This document shows positions 1-5,274 of a stretch of 5,274 nucleotides of DNA, in pieces (position 1 is the stretch's first letter; each line of letters opens with the position of its first letter). The notes below the pieces were generated by a model. The model did not search any database and was not told the DNA's origin. It saw nothing but the letters and a program-made list of their open reading frames with translations. The position numbers and the translations under genes are program-made. This stretch comes from an uncultured Sutterella sp. (GTDB lineage: Bacteria; Pseudomonadota; Gammaproteobacteria; Burkholderiales; Burkholderiaceae_F). The stretch spans positions 1 to 5,274 of the forward strand of contig CAAFNI010000149.1 of assembly GCA_900764215.1 (NCBI GenBank), read 5' to 3'.

Positions 1-23
1 GGGGGGAGCAGAAGAGGGAACGG

Positions 24-73
24 GCTCGGAAACGAGCGGGCTGCGGCCGGAGGCGAGTCCCCGGGCCGCAGCC
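24..73 (-). terminator. Tandem hairpins after the last leftward gene; possible terminator
   Basis: Two inverted repeats lie just past the stop codon of the PLP enzyme gene. The first is a perfect 10-base pairing of 39-48 (GGCTGCGGCC) with 64-73, with a 15-base loop in which 49-51 can also pair with 58-60. The second pairs 24-28 (GCTCG) with 33-37 around a four-base loop. On the minus strand they are followed by a pyrimidine-rich stretch (CCGTTCCCTCTTC), not a clean T run. This is therefore a weak or atypical intrinsic terminator, or one that serves a convergent gene lying left of the window. The rest of 1-88 shows no coding signal that I can support. Confidence 0.4.
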
Positions 74-88
74 TTCGGGTGAGCAGGA

Positions 89-1195
89 TCAGTGGTCGGA
101 CTTGATGCCGGCGCCGCACATGGTGATGAGCGTGTCGGGCGTCGGGCCGAAGAGCTCGCAGTAGCGAACCCAGGCGGCGTAGTTGGCGGCCGTCGTGTGC
201 TCGCAGTAGATGCCGCGCCGGGCGAGCAGTGCGCGCGCCTCCAGGATGCGGTCTTCGGGCGCGTGCACGACCTTGACGTCGTGGCGCTTCATCATGTCGA
301 GGATTTCGCGCCCGCGCATCGGAATGCCGATGGCGATGCCTTCGGCCATGGTCGGTTCGGGCGAGACCGGGGCCGGCTCGGAAAGGCCCTCGGCGCGGGC
401 GTGGGAGAGCGGATCGCACTTCTCGCTCTGGAGCGCGATGATGTTGGGAAAGCGATCGATCGCGCCCGAGGCTTCGAGGTGTTCGAGCGCCTTGATGGCG
501 CCGATGAAGAGCGTGCCGTTGCCCACGGGAATCACGATGTTGGCGGGGATGCGGCCGAGCTGCTCGAAGGTTTCGTAGACGTAGGCCTTCATCCCCTCGT
601 AGAAGTACGGGTTGAAGACGTGGTTGGCGTAGTAGGCGCCGCGCTCGGCCACCTGGGCGCGGCAGACGTCGGCGCAGTGATCCCGGCTGCCGGGCACCAC
701 GTGCACTCGGGCGCCGTGTGACTCGATCATGGTGATCTTCTTGGGACTCGTGCCTTCGGGGACGTAGATTTCGCACGCGATGCCCGCGCGCGCCGCGTAG
801 GCCGCAACCGAGTTGCCGGCGTTCCCTGAGGAGTCCTGCACGCAGGTCTTGACGCCGATCGCCCGCATGTGGCTCACGAGCGTCGCCGCGCCGCGGTCCT
901 TGAAGGAGAGCGTGGGCATGGCGTAGTCCATCTTGAGAAGGACGCCGTTTCGCCCGTCCATCTCGATCACGGGCGTCATGCCTTCGCCCATCGTGACGTC
1001 TCGCCAGACGTCGCCGTCGACGGCCATGAAGTCGCGGTAGCGGAAGATGCTCCATTCGGAGCGGTCGATCCGGGCGGGATCCCACGCGGGCGGCGTGAAG
1101 TCAAGCTCGAAGAGTCCGCCGCAGCGGCACTTGGGCTCTCGGGTATCGGCGGCGCACTTGGCGCCGCAGGCGGTGCAGACATAGCCGGCGGTCAT
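89..1195 (-). CDS. Zinc-ribbon PLP enzyme, threonine synthase-like (fold type II)
   Basis: This 368-residue protein belongs to the tryptophan synthase beta / threonine synthase fold type II family, which uses pyridoxal phosphate for beta/gamma replacement or elimination on amino acids. An N-terminal zinc ribbon is visible: Cys7-x2-Cys10 and Cys23-x-Cys25. The PLP lysine is Lys99 in PTLSFKDRGA, close to the threonine synthase PTGSFKDRG motif. SSGNAGNS (122-129) is the substrate/cofactor Asn loop, and PVGNGTLFIGA (223-233) is the phosphate-binding loop. The ATG at 1193-1195 has AAGGAGA seven bases upstream (1202-1208), which fixes the start. It lies 27 bases after the RidA-family gene and is the last gene of the unit. 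Known family: threonine synthase makes threonine from O-phosphohomoserine. Inference: the RidA and regulator neighbours, with no other threonine gene in view, also allow a catabolic ammonia-lyase/dehydratase or another replacement enzyme. Family assignment is firm; substrate is not. Confidence 0.85.
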   Translation of the reverse strand: MTAGYVCTACGAKCAADTREPKCRCGGLFELDFTPPAWDPARIDRSEWSIFRYRDFMAVDGDVWRDVTMGEGMTPVIEMDGRNGVLLKMDYAMPTLSFKDRGAATLVSHMRAIGVKTCVQDSSGNAGNSVAAYAARAGIACEIYVPEGTSPKKITMIESHGARVHVVPGSRDHCADVCRAQVAERGAYYANHVFNPYFYEGMKAYVYETFEQLGRIPANIVIPVGNGTLFIGAIKALEHLEASGAIDRFPNIIALQSEKCDPLSHARAEGLSEPAPVSPEPTMAEGIAIGIPMRGREILDMMKRHDVKVVHAPEDRILEARALLARRGIYCEHTTAANYAAWVRYCELFGPTPDTLITMCGAGIKSDH

Positions 1196-1222
1196 GCTGG
1201 GTCTCCTTCGTAAAGCGGCGGG

Positions 1223-1603
1223 TCAGTCTTCAAGTTCGGCCACGGCCTCGATCTCGACGAGACAGCCGAAGTGCAGTTCGGGCACGGTGGCGATGAGGCG
1301 GCCGGGCTTGTGCTCGCCGAAAAATTCGGCATAGACCTCGTTGATCGGACCCCAGTACTCGCCCTTCGTCGTGAAGACGCGGCAGTAGACGACCTGGTCG
1401 CGGCGCACGCCCGCTTCCTTGAGCACGCGGTCGACGTTGTCGAGCGCAAGGCGCGCATGGTCCCGAATGCCGCCCGGGCAGACTTCGCGCGTGTCCGGGT
1501 CGATCGAGAGCTGGCCCGAGACGTAGAGCATCCCCTTGGAGATGACGCCCGGCGTGTAGTGGCCCTTGTTTTCGCCCTTGAAGGGCGGCTGAACGAATTG
1601 CAT
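1223..1603 (-). CDS. RidA-family (YjgF/YER057c/UK114) enamine/imine deaminase
   Basis: This 126-residue protein has the full length of a single-domain RidA protein, a small trimeric cytosolic enzyme. Such enzymes hydrolyse reactive enamines and imines, for example 2-aminoacrylate, released by PLP enzymes, giving a keto acid and ammonia. Visible family features are Tyr16 in HYTPGV, YVSGQL (27-32), Arg102 in PGRLIATVPEL, which matches the carboxylate-binding arginine of active RidA, and Glu119 in the closing VEIEAVAEL block. Retention of Arg102 and Glu119 suggests true deaminase activity rather than an inactive paralogue. The start at 1601-1603 has AAGGAG at 1610-1615, six bases upstream. It sits between the regulator and the PLP enzyme, all leftward, so it most likely cleans up an enamine/imine product of the next gene's enzyme. 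Assignment to a RidA subfamily (archetypal RidA versus Rid1-Rid7) cannot be made by eye, so no symbol is given. Confidence 0.92.
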   Translation of the reverse strand: MQFVQPPFKGENKGHYTPGVISKGMLYVSGQLSIDPDTREVCPGGIRDHARLALDNVDRVLKEAGVRRDQVVYCRVFTTKGEYWGPINEVYAEFFGEHKPGRLIATVPELHFGCLVEIEAVAELED

Positions 1604-1633
1604 GAATGTCTCCTTTGCGGGTCAAAAACGGCG

Positions 1634-1668
1634 AAAAGCCCCGGACCGCGGGTCGGGCGGTGCGGGGC
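1634..1668 (-). terminator. Terminator-like hairpin / attenuator between regulator and RidA gene
   Basis: Reading leftward from 10 bases after the regulator stop codon, GCCCCG (1668-1663) pairs with CGGGGC (1643-1638), and an inner GACC/GGTC stem (1654-1651 with 1647-1644) closes a 3-base loop. The two stems are separated by an 8-base bulge on one side. The outer stem is followed directly by TTTT (1637-1634) and, after six bases, by TTTTT (1628-1624). This is the shape of a Rho-independent terminator, though with a bulged stem and an interrupted T run. No separate promoter for the RidA gene is evident in the 74-base gap. Partial read-through, giving more regulator than enzyme transcript, is the simplest reading. 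Confidence 0.45.
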
Positions 1669-1677
1669 GAGACGGCA

Positions 1678-2337
1678 TCAGCGCCTGCTGCGGACGTCGT
1701 CGAGGTAGGAGTAGACGGTCACCTTCGAGATGCCGAGCTTCTCCGCCACGCGCTCGACCGCGCCCTTCACGAGGAAGACGCCCCGCTGGTCCATGAAGCG
1801 GATGAGCTCGAGGCGCTTTTCGCGGCTCATCGCGCCGTCGGGCACGTCGCCCGCGATGTTGTCGACGAGGTCCGTCATGATCTCCATCACGGTGCGGTTC
1901 GTGTCGACGGGGCAGACGTCCTCGCTCTCCTCGTCGGGGAGCTGCGGAAGAACGCCCTTTTCGATGCCGGGCAGCATCTGCGCGAGCATGTCGATCTGCT
2001 GCGTGAGGCGCGTCGTGTCGACGTTGATGCAGAAGGCCCCCGCAATGTGCCCGTTCTCGTCGCGTATGATCGAGGAGGAGCTGCGGATGAGGCGCCCTTC
2101 GTGCCGGAAGTAGAAGTTCGGGTTGACGTCGCCGGAGGCGCCCGGCGAGTGAATGGCCTTCGTGATCAAGTGGCGGAAGCTTTCGCCCACCTTGCGGCCC
2201 GTCACCTTGTTGTTGGCGACGTAGACCACGGAGTGCTGGGGATCCGACAGGTCGTGGAGCACGACTTCAACGTCTTCGCCGAAGGTCTTGGCCACGAGGT
2301 CGGCGATCGGAACGTAGGGGGCGAGAATGGGCTTCAT
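1678..2337 (-). CDS. YheO/DauR-type PAS-HTH transcriptional regulator
   Basis: This 219-residue protein has the two-part layout of the YheO/DauR family. An N-terminal YheO-type PAS domain spans about residues 5-115 (VEVVLHDL at 23-30, SSSSIIRDENGHIAGAFCIN at 86-105). An acidic linker (about 135-142) leads to a C-terminal helix-turn-helix of the HTH_22 type, about 165-216, with the hallmark GVFLVKGAVERVAEKLGIS (186-204) followed by VTVYSYL. DauR of Pseudomonas aeruginosa represses D-arginine catabolism genes and others in the family control amino-acid or peptide-linked functions; the ligand here is unknown. The gene is the first of the leftward unit and faces the oxidoreductase operon across a shared control region, so it may control both. 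The ATG at 2335-2337 has no recognisable Shine-Dalgarno site, only an A/T tract, unlike its two downstream genes. The best promoter match puts the transcript start almost at the ATG, so the message may be leaderless. Confidence 0.9.
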   Translation of the reverse strand: MKPILAPYVPIADLVAKTFGEDVEVVLHDLSDPQHSVVYVANNKVTGRKVGESFRHLITKAIHSPGASGDVNPNFYFRHEGRLIRSSSSIIRDENGHIAGAFCINVDTTRLTQQIDMLAQMLPGIEKGVLPQLPDEESEDVCPVDTNRTVMEIMTDLVDNIAGDVPDGAMSREKRLELIRFMDQRGVFLVKGAVERVAEKLGISKVTVYSYLDDVRSRR

Positions 2338-2344
2338 AAAAAAT

Positions 2345-2371
2345 CTTATAGAAAATTTTATTGCTTGTAAA
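2345..2371 (-). promoter_or_regulatory. Candidate sigma70 promoter for the leftward regulator unit
   Basis: On the minus strand TTTACA (2371-2366, five of six matches to TTGACA) and TATAAG (2350-2345, five of six to TATAAT) are spaced by 15 bases, shorter than the usual 16-18. The start point would fall near 2338, directly at the regulator's ATG. TAAAAT (2360-2355) is an alternative -10 box but lacks a good -35. Either gives a leader of about ten bases or less. Confidence 0.4.
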
Positions 2372-2388
2372 AATTTTTCTAGCTATAA
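2346..2388. repeat. AT-rich imperfect inverted repeat spanning both promoters (candidate operator)
   Basis: The left arm 2346-2360 (TTATAGAAAATTTTA) is mirrored by 2368-2388, which reads as its reverse complement apart from two extra A/T bases in the runs, a CTAG-like change and a three-base insertion before the final TATAA. The centre is the seven bases 2361-2367. Each arm also holds a small A-run/T-run palindrome. The dyad covers the -35 and -10 boxes of both divergent promoters, a fitting place for a dimeric regulator, most simply the adjacent PAS-HTH protein. Part of the symmetry could be a by-product of AT-rich promoter DNA. Confidence 0.4.
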
Positions 2389-2389
2389 T
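2361..2389 (+). promoter_or_regulatory. Sigma70-type promoter for the rightward oxidoreductase operon
   Basis: TTGCTT (2361-2366) and a perfect TATAAT (2384-2389) are separated by exactly 17 bases in an AT-rich island within otherwise GC-rich DNA. Transcription would start near 2396 and read into the iron-sulfur flavoprotein gene after a leader of about 206 bases. Its -35 box abuts that of the opposite promoter, sharing base 2366. The -35 box is a poor match (three of six), which would fit a promoter that needs an activator. Confidence 0.6.
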
Positions 2390-2395
2390 GCACTC

Positions 2396-2601
2396 CCGAC
2401 AGGAACTCCGATCGACGAGTCGATCGCCGGTAGTGTCGAGACGGTGCGGCGAACCGCAAGACCCCATCATACCGTGGCGGGTCCCGCAAGTCTATAAAAA
2501 ACTATACGAAAAGAAGAGCTCCTGTAGATTTTTGTGCTGAACCCCCGGTCTGCGCACGTTCTGGAAGCGGCCGGCAGAATCCTGCTTGAGAGGATCAACA
2601 A
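2396..2601 (+). promoter_or_regulatory. Long structured 5' leader of the oxidoreductase operon
   Basis: From the predicted start to the first ATG there are about 206 bases without a credible gene. Possible pairings: ACGGT (2441-2445) with ACCGT (2471-2475), enclosing a GCGG/CCGC stem (2446-2449 with 2454-2457) capped by CGAA; the odd palindrome GCGGGTCCCGC (2477-2487); CTATA repeated ten bases apart (2492-2496, 2502-2506); TTCTG (2559-2563) with CAGAA (2575-2579); GCAG (2574-2577) with CTGC (2582-2585); and ATCCT (2579-2583) with AGGAT (2591-2595). The last pairing would cover the AGAGGA ribosome binding site (2589-2594), and the two before it compete with it. I recognise no known riboswitch class. 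Short hairpins are common by chance in GC-rich DNA. Confidence 0.3.
2409..2426. repeat. Perfect 8+8 base dyad, candidate operator
   Basis: CGATCGAC (2409-2416), two bases GA, then GTCGATCG (2419-2426) form a perfect inverted repeat of 18 bases. It lies about 13-30 bases downstream of the predicted rightward start point and upstream of the leftward promoter. The two-base spacer makes it more like a protein-binding site for a dimer than an RNA hairpin, although a seven-pair stem with a four-base loop is possible in the rightward leader. Confidence 0.5.
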
Positions 2602-4605
2602 ATGGACGAGCTGATTTACGGCGTCTGGAAGGGACGCGCGTACGACAACCGCCGCTGCATCGACGGCAAGGCGCCCGACGGCCTTCCGGTGAGCGAATTT
2701 CTCTCCTTCAACAACGGCAATCCCGTTGCGGGCTTCGCCGGTCCTCAGGGCTTCCTGATGTTTGACAACCGCGTGACGCTCGCGGACGTGCTGCTCTCCT
2801 ACTACCGCCGCGCGAAGGAGCTCGCCTGCGGCCGCTGCACGCCCTGCCGCGCGGGCGGCGTGATGATCGCCCAGGCGCTCGAGGCGGCCTGCGAGGGCCG
2901 GGGCGCCGAAGTCGACTGGGAGCGGATTCGCGAGATCGCCCTTCAGATGAAGGAGACGAGCCTCTGCGGCATCGGCCTCACGACGCCCGAGCCCATTCTC
3001 GGCGCGCTCGAGCACTTTCCCGAGCTCCTCAGGAACGCGCCCGTCATGCCCGAGACGCAGCGCGACTTCATCAGCGTGGCGACCGCGCCCTGCATCGAGG
3101 CGTGTCCGGGGAAGGTGAACGTGCCGCGCTACATCGACTACATCCGCGACGGCCATCCGGAGCTCGCCACGGGCGTGCTCCTTCGCCACTATCCGCTCGT
3201 GGGCTCCTGCGGGCGCGTGTGCGTGCGTCCGTGCGAGAAGGCCTGCGCGCGCAATCATGTGGACCGTCCGGTGGCGATCAAGGACCTGAAGCGCTATGCG
3301 GCCGACCACTGCGGGCAGACGATCGGGGAGCTCTTCCGAAACGAGCGCGTGGAGCCCACGCCCGTCTCGAAGCGCGTCGCCGTGATCGGCGCGGGCCCCG
3401 CCGGCATCAACTGCGCCTATCACCTGCTGCGCCGCGGCCACATGGTGGACATTTTTGAAGAGCACGCGGGCGCGGGCGGCATGGCGCGGCTCGGCATTCC
3501 CGCCTACCGTCTCCCGAACACGCTCCTTGAGACGGAAACGAGCGCCATCGAGCGCATGGGCGGACACTATCATTTCAACAGCCGCTTCGGGCGCGACTTC
3601 ACGCTTGATTCGCTTTTCCGCCGCGGCTACAACGCGGTGTTCCTGGGCGTGGGCTGCGCGCTCGGCCAGTACCTCAATCTGCCCGGCGAAGACCAGTCGG
3701 CCGACGGCTATCTGAAGGGGCTCGACTTCCTGGTGGACGTCGAGGCGCATCAGAGCCGCGGCGAAGCGTTCGAACTCGACGGCGACGTCGTGGTCGTGGG
3801 CTGCGGCAACGTCGCCATGGACTGCTGCCGCACGGCGCGCCGCCTCGTCAAGGGCGGCCGCGTGACGGTCTCGTATCGCCGCACGCGCGCCTCCGCCCCG
3901 GCGGACCCCGAGGAAATCAAGGCGGCCATCGAGGAGGACATCGGATTCGAATTCCTGACGGCGCCCGTCGAGGTCATCGTTGAAGAGGGGCGCGTGACCG
4001 GCATCCGCCTCGTGCGCATGGCCGAGGGCGAGCCCGACGCCTCGGGCCGCCGGTCCGTGAAGCCCGTCGAGGGAAGCGAATTCGTCGTGCCGTGCCGCTA
4101 CGTGATTGCGGCGATCGGCCAGAAGCTCGATACGTCGATCTTCAGCGAAGCCGACGGCATCCGCCTCACGAAGCGCGGCACCATCGAGGTCGACGCGTCG
4201 CTGCGCACGTCGCGCGAAGGCGTCTTCGCGGGCGGCGACGCCTCCTCGGGGCCCACGTCCCTCATCTGGGGCATGGCCCAGGGGCAGAACGCCGCCATGG
4301 CGATCCATGAATATCTGATGACGGACGCGCCGGGGTTCAATCCGCGCCTGCGCTTTGCGGACCTCATCAAGAAGGCGGATCTGCTCGGCGCCTGCGAGCC
4401 CGACCGGCCCGTCGTCTTCAAGCCGCGCAAGGAGATCGGCATGCTCCCGGCCGCCGAGCGCGTGGGCAATTGGGAGGAGGTCGAGCACGGCCTCTCCGAG
4501 CCCGACGCACGCGAGGAAGCCAAGCGCTGCCTGCGCTGCTACCGCCTCTTCGGCGTGAAGACGCTCTTTCCCATCCCCGGCAAGAGCGCCATGGACGAAC
4601 TCTGA
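2602..4605 (+). CDS. NuoF-C-terminal/GltD-like fusion: iron-sulfur FAD NAD(P)H oxidoreductase
   Basis: This 667-residue cytosolic protein joins two known modules. Residues about 50-145 match the C-terminal [4Fe-4S] domain of NuoF/HydB (cluster N3): Cys76, Cys79, Cys82 in CGRCTPC and Cys122 in SLCGIG. The NuoF FMN/NADH-binding fold is absent. Residues about 158-240 are the GltD/dihydropyrimidine dehydrogenase iron-sulfur domain: Cys164, Cys168, Cys203, Cys207, Cys211, Cys215. Then comes a GltD-like flavoprotein: FAD dinucleotide fold VIGAGPAG (261-268), NAD(P)H fold VVVVGCGNVAMD (396-407), YRRTR (425-429) and the closing FAD motif GVFAGGD (540-546). A CLRC pair (643-646) lies near the C-terminus. 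The start has AGAGGA seven bases upstream. The next gene follows after 24 bases, so both proteins likely form one complex, with this subunit exchanging electrons with NAD(P)H and passing them through its clusters. YRR may favour NADPH, as in GltD and NfnB, but this is inference. Automated labels could be glutamate synthase small subunit or NuoF-like; neither alone is right. Confidence 0.88.
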   Translation: MDELIYGVWKGRAYDNRRCIDGKAPDGLPVSEFLSFNNGNPVAGFAGPQGFLMFDNRVTLADVLLSYYRRAKELACGRCTPCRAGGVMIAQALEAACEGRGAEVDWERIREIALQMKETSLCGIGLTTPEPILGALEHFPELLRNAPVMPETQRDFISVATAPCIEACPGKVNVPRYIDYIRDGHPELATGVLLRHYPLVGSCGRVCVRPCEKACARNHVDRPVAIKDLKRYAADHCGQTIGELFRNERVEPTPVSKRVAVIGAGPAGINCAYHLLRRGHMVDIFEEHAGAGGMARLGIPAYRLPNTLLETETSAIERMGGHYHFNSRFGRDFTLDSLFRRGYNAVFLGVGCALGQYLNLPGEDQSADGYLKGLDFLVDVEAHQSRGEAFELDGDVVVVGCGNVAMDCCRTARRLVKGGRVTVSYRRTRASAPADPEEIKAAIEEDIGFEFLTAPVEVIVEEGRVTGIRLVRMAEGEPDASGRRSVKPVEGSEFVVPCRYVIAAIGQKLDTSIFSEADGIRLTKRGTIEVDASLRTSREGVFAGGDASSGPTSLIWGMAQGQNAAMAIHEYLMTDAPGFNPRLRFADLIKKADLLGACEPDRPVVFKPRKEIGMLPAAERVGNWEEVEHGLSEPDAREEAKRCLRCYRLFGVKTLFPIPGKSAMDEL

Positions 4606-4629
4606 CCGCGTGAAGGAGACCCCCGAAAA

Positions 4630-5274
4630 ATGCTTGCCACGATCAATCAACAGCCCGTCGAGTTCACCGAGGGCGACACCATTCTCGAAGCCGCCCGCCG
4701 CTCGGGCATCTTCATCCCGACGCTCTGTGAATTTTCGGCGCTCAACCACCGTCCGGGCACCTGCCGCATGTGCCTCGTCGAGGTGATGCGCGCCGACGGC
4801 TCGCATCACGTGGTGACGGCCTGCGAAACGCGCCTCGTGGAAGGCGACGTCGTCGACACGTGTTCGCACAAGGTGCGCCGCATGCAGAAGCTCCAGGCCG
4901 AGCTCCTCTTTTCCGACCATTGCGAGACGTGTTCTGGGTGCGCCCGTCACGGCGCCTGCGAGCTGCAGAAGGTGGCCCGCATCGTGGGACTCGACGTCAC
5001 GCGCCTCTCGGGGCGCCTCGCAACGCGCCCCATCGAAACGGACGCCTCCGCCAACGGCCTCGTCTTCACGCCCGACAAGTGCATCCGGTGCCTTCGCTGC
5101 ATCGAAGCGTGCCGCCAGGTTCAGGGCATCGGCGTCATCAAGCTCGATCATACGGGCACGAACGCCGCGGTGAGCTTTGACGGCCGCTGGGGCGACTCGC
5201 AAACCTGCATCCAGTGCGGCCAGTGCGGCCTCGTCTGCCCGACCGGCGCGCTCGCGGTCAAGGATCAGACCGAC
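4630..5274 (+). CDS. N-terminal iron-sulfur part of an [FeFe]-hydrogenase-type catalytic subunit (cut by window end)
   Basis: 215 codons are visible and the frame is open at the window edge. Cluster ligands, in order: a plant-type [2Fe-2S] domain (Cys33-x11-Cys45-x2-Cys48-x16-Cys65); a His-Cys3 [4Fe-4S] site (His97-x3-Cys101-x2-Cys104-x5-Cys110, followed by ELQ); and two ferredoxin-type [4Fe-4S] sites (Cys151, 154, 157, 161 and Cys193, 196, 199, 203-Pro). NuoG has only one cluster after the His-Cys3 site, so this is the layout of [FeFe]-hydrogenases and NAD-linked formate dehydrogenase alpha subunits. The stretch PTGALAVKDQTD (204-215) resembles hydrogenases (PTGAL-x-x-KDD-x-D), which lean towards H2 chemistry, but the H-cluster or molybdopterin domain is out of view. 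AAGGAG (4613-4618) lies 11 bases before the ATG, a slightly long spacing. It follows the flavoprotein gene by 24 bases and should form its catalytic partner. No signal peptide is seen, so a cytosolic place is likely. Confidence 0.85.
   Translation, partial: MLATINQQPVEFTEGDTILEAARRSGIFIPTLCEFSALNHRPGTCRMCLVEVMRADGSHHVVTACETRLVEGDVVDTCSHKVRRMQKLQAELLFSDHCETCSGCARHGACELQKVARIVGLDVTRLSGRLATRPIETDASANGLVFTPDKCIRCLRCIEACRQVQGIGVIKLDHTGTNAAVSFDGRWGDSQTCIQCGQCGLVCPTGALAVKDQTD

Noticed and set aside
1622..1628. TTGACC-like -35 box (minus strand, near 1626-1621) as a promoter for the RidA gene
   Set aside because: A 17-base spacer would put the -10 box (TGCAAT) over the start codon, so the transcript would begin inside the gene.
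1606..2370. A 254-residue plus-strand frame opposite the regulator gene
   Set aside because: It has no recognisable motif, ends in an AT-rich promoter region, and the minus-strand frame carries clear PAS and HTH motifs.
2388..2540. A 50-codon rightward frame starting at the ATG that overlaps the TATAAT box
   Set aside because: Its ATG lies upstream of the predicted transcript start, has no ribosome binding site, and the frame uses codons rare in this DNA (CGA, AGA, ATA, CTA).
2602..4605. The tetrapeptide MDEL occurs at both the start and the end of the flavoprotein
   Set aside because: The codons differ (GAG CTG versus GAA CTC) and no longer repeat surrounds them, so chance is the best explanation.
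2467..5202. A 911-residue open frame on the minus strand opposite the redox operon
   Set aside because: It mirrors the two real genes, is rich in Ala, Arg, His and Asp with no recognisable domain, and arises from the strong G/C third-position bias of the plus-strand genes.
4630..5274. Reading the last gene as complex I subunit NuoG
   Set aside because: NuoG has one [4Fe-4S] site after its His-Cys3 cluster, whereas two complete ferredoxin-type sites follow here, and no other nuo gene is present.

Overview
The window is high-GC bacterial DNA with strong Shine-Dalgarno sites (AAGGAGA type) and tightly packed genes. It holds two divergent transcription units separated by one 264-base control region (2338-2601). 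A YheO/DauR-type PAS-HTH regulator and a GC-rich codon pattern fit a proteobacterium. A gut-type Burkholderiales such as the Sutterellaceae is my guess, but nothing here (no rRNA, no marker gene) proves it.

Left unit, minus strand, reading from 2337 down to 89: a PAS/HTH transcriptional regulator (1678-2337), a RidA-family enamine/imine deaminase (1223-1603), and a zinc-ribbon PLP enzyme of the threonine synthase type (89-1195). RidA proteins remove reactive enamines released by PLP enzymes, so the last two genes make a sensible biochemical pair, and the regulator probably controls the unit. A terminator-like hairpin followed by T runs lies between the regulator and the RidA gene and may lower expression of the two enzyme genes. 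A pair of hairpins lies past the last gene (24-73).

Centre: two back-to-back promoters with abutting -35 boxes (2345-2389) lie inside an AT-rich imperfect dyad. A perfect 8+8 base dyad (2409-2426) follows. The rightward transcript would carry a leader of about 200 bases with several small hairpins, one of which can cover the ribosome binding site of the first gene.

Right unit, plus strand: a 667-residue iron-sulfur flavoprotein (2602-4605) fuses the C-terminal [4Fe-4S] domain of NuoF/HydB to a GltD-like FAD/NAD(P)H module. It is followed 24 bases later by a protein (4630 to the window end, truncated) whose N-terminus carries a [2Fe-2S] ferredoxin domain, a His-Cys3 cluster and two [4Fe-4S] clusters. 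This layout is that of [FeFe]-hydrogenase or NAD-linked formate dehydrogenase catalytic subunits; the sequence at the cut edge leans towards [FeFe]-hydrogenase. Together they look like a soluble complex that moves electrons between NAD(P)H and H2 (or formate/CO2). The catalytic domain lies beyond the window, so this last step stays open.
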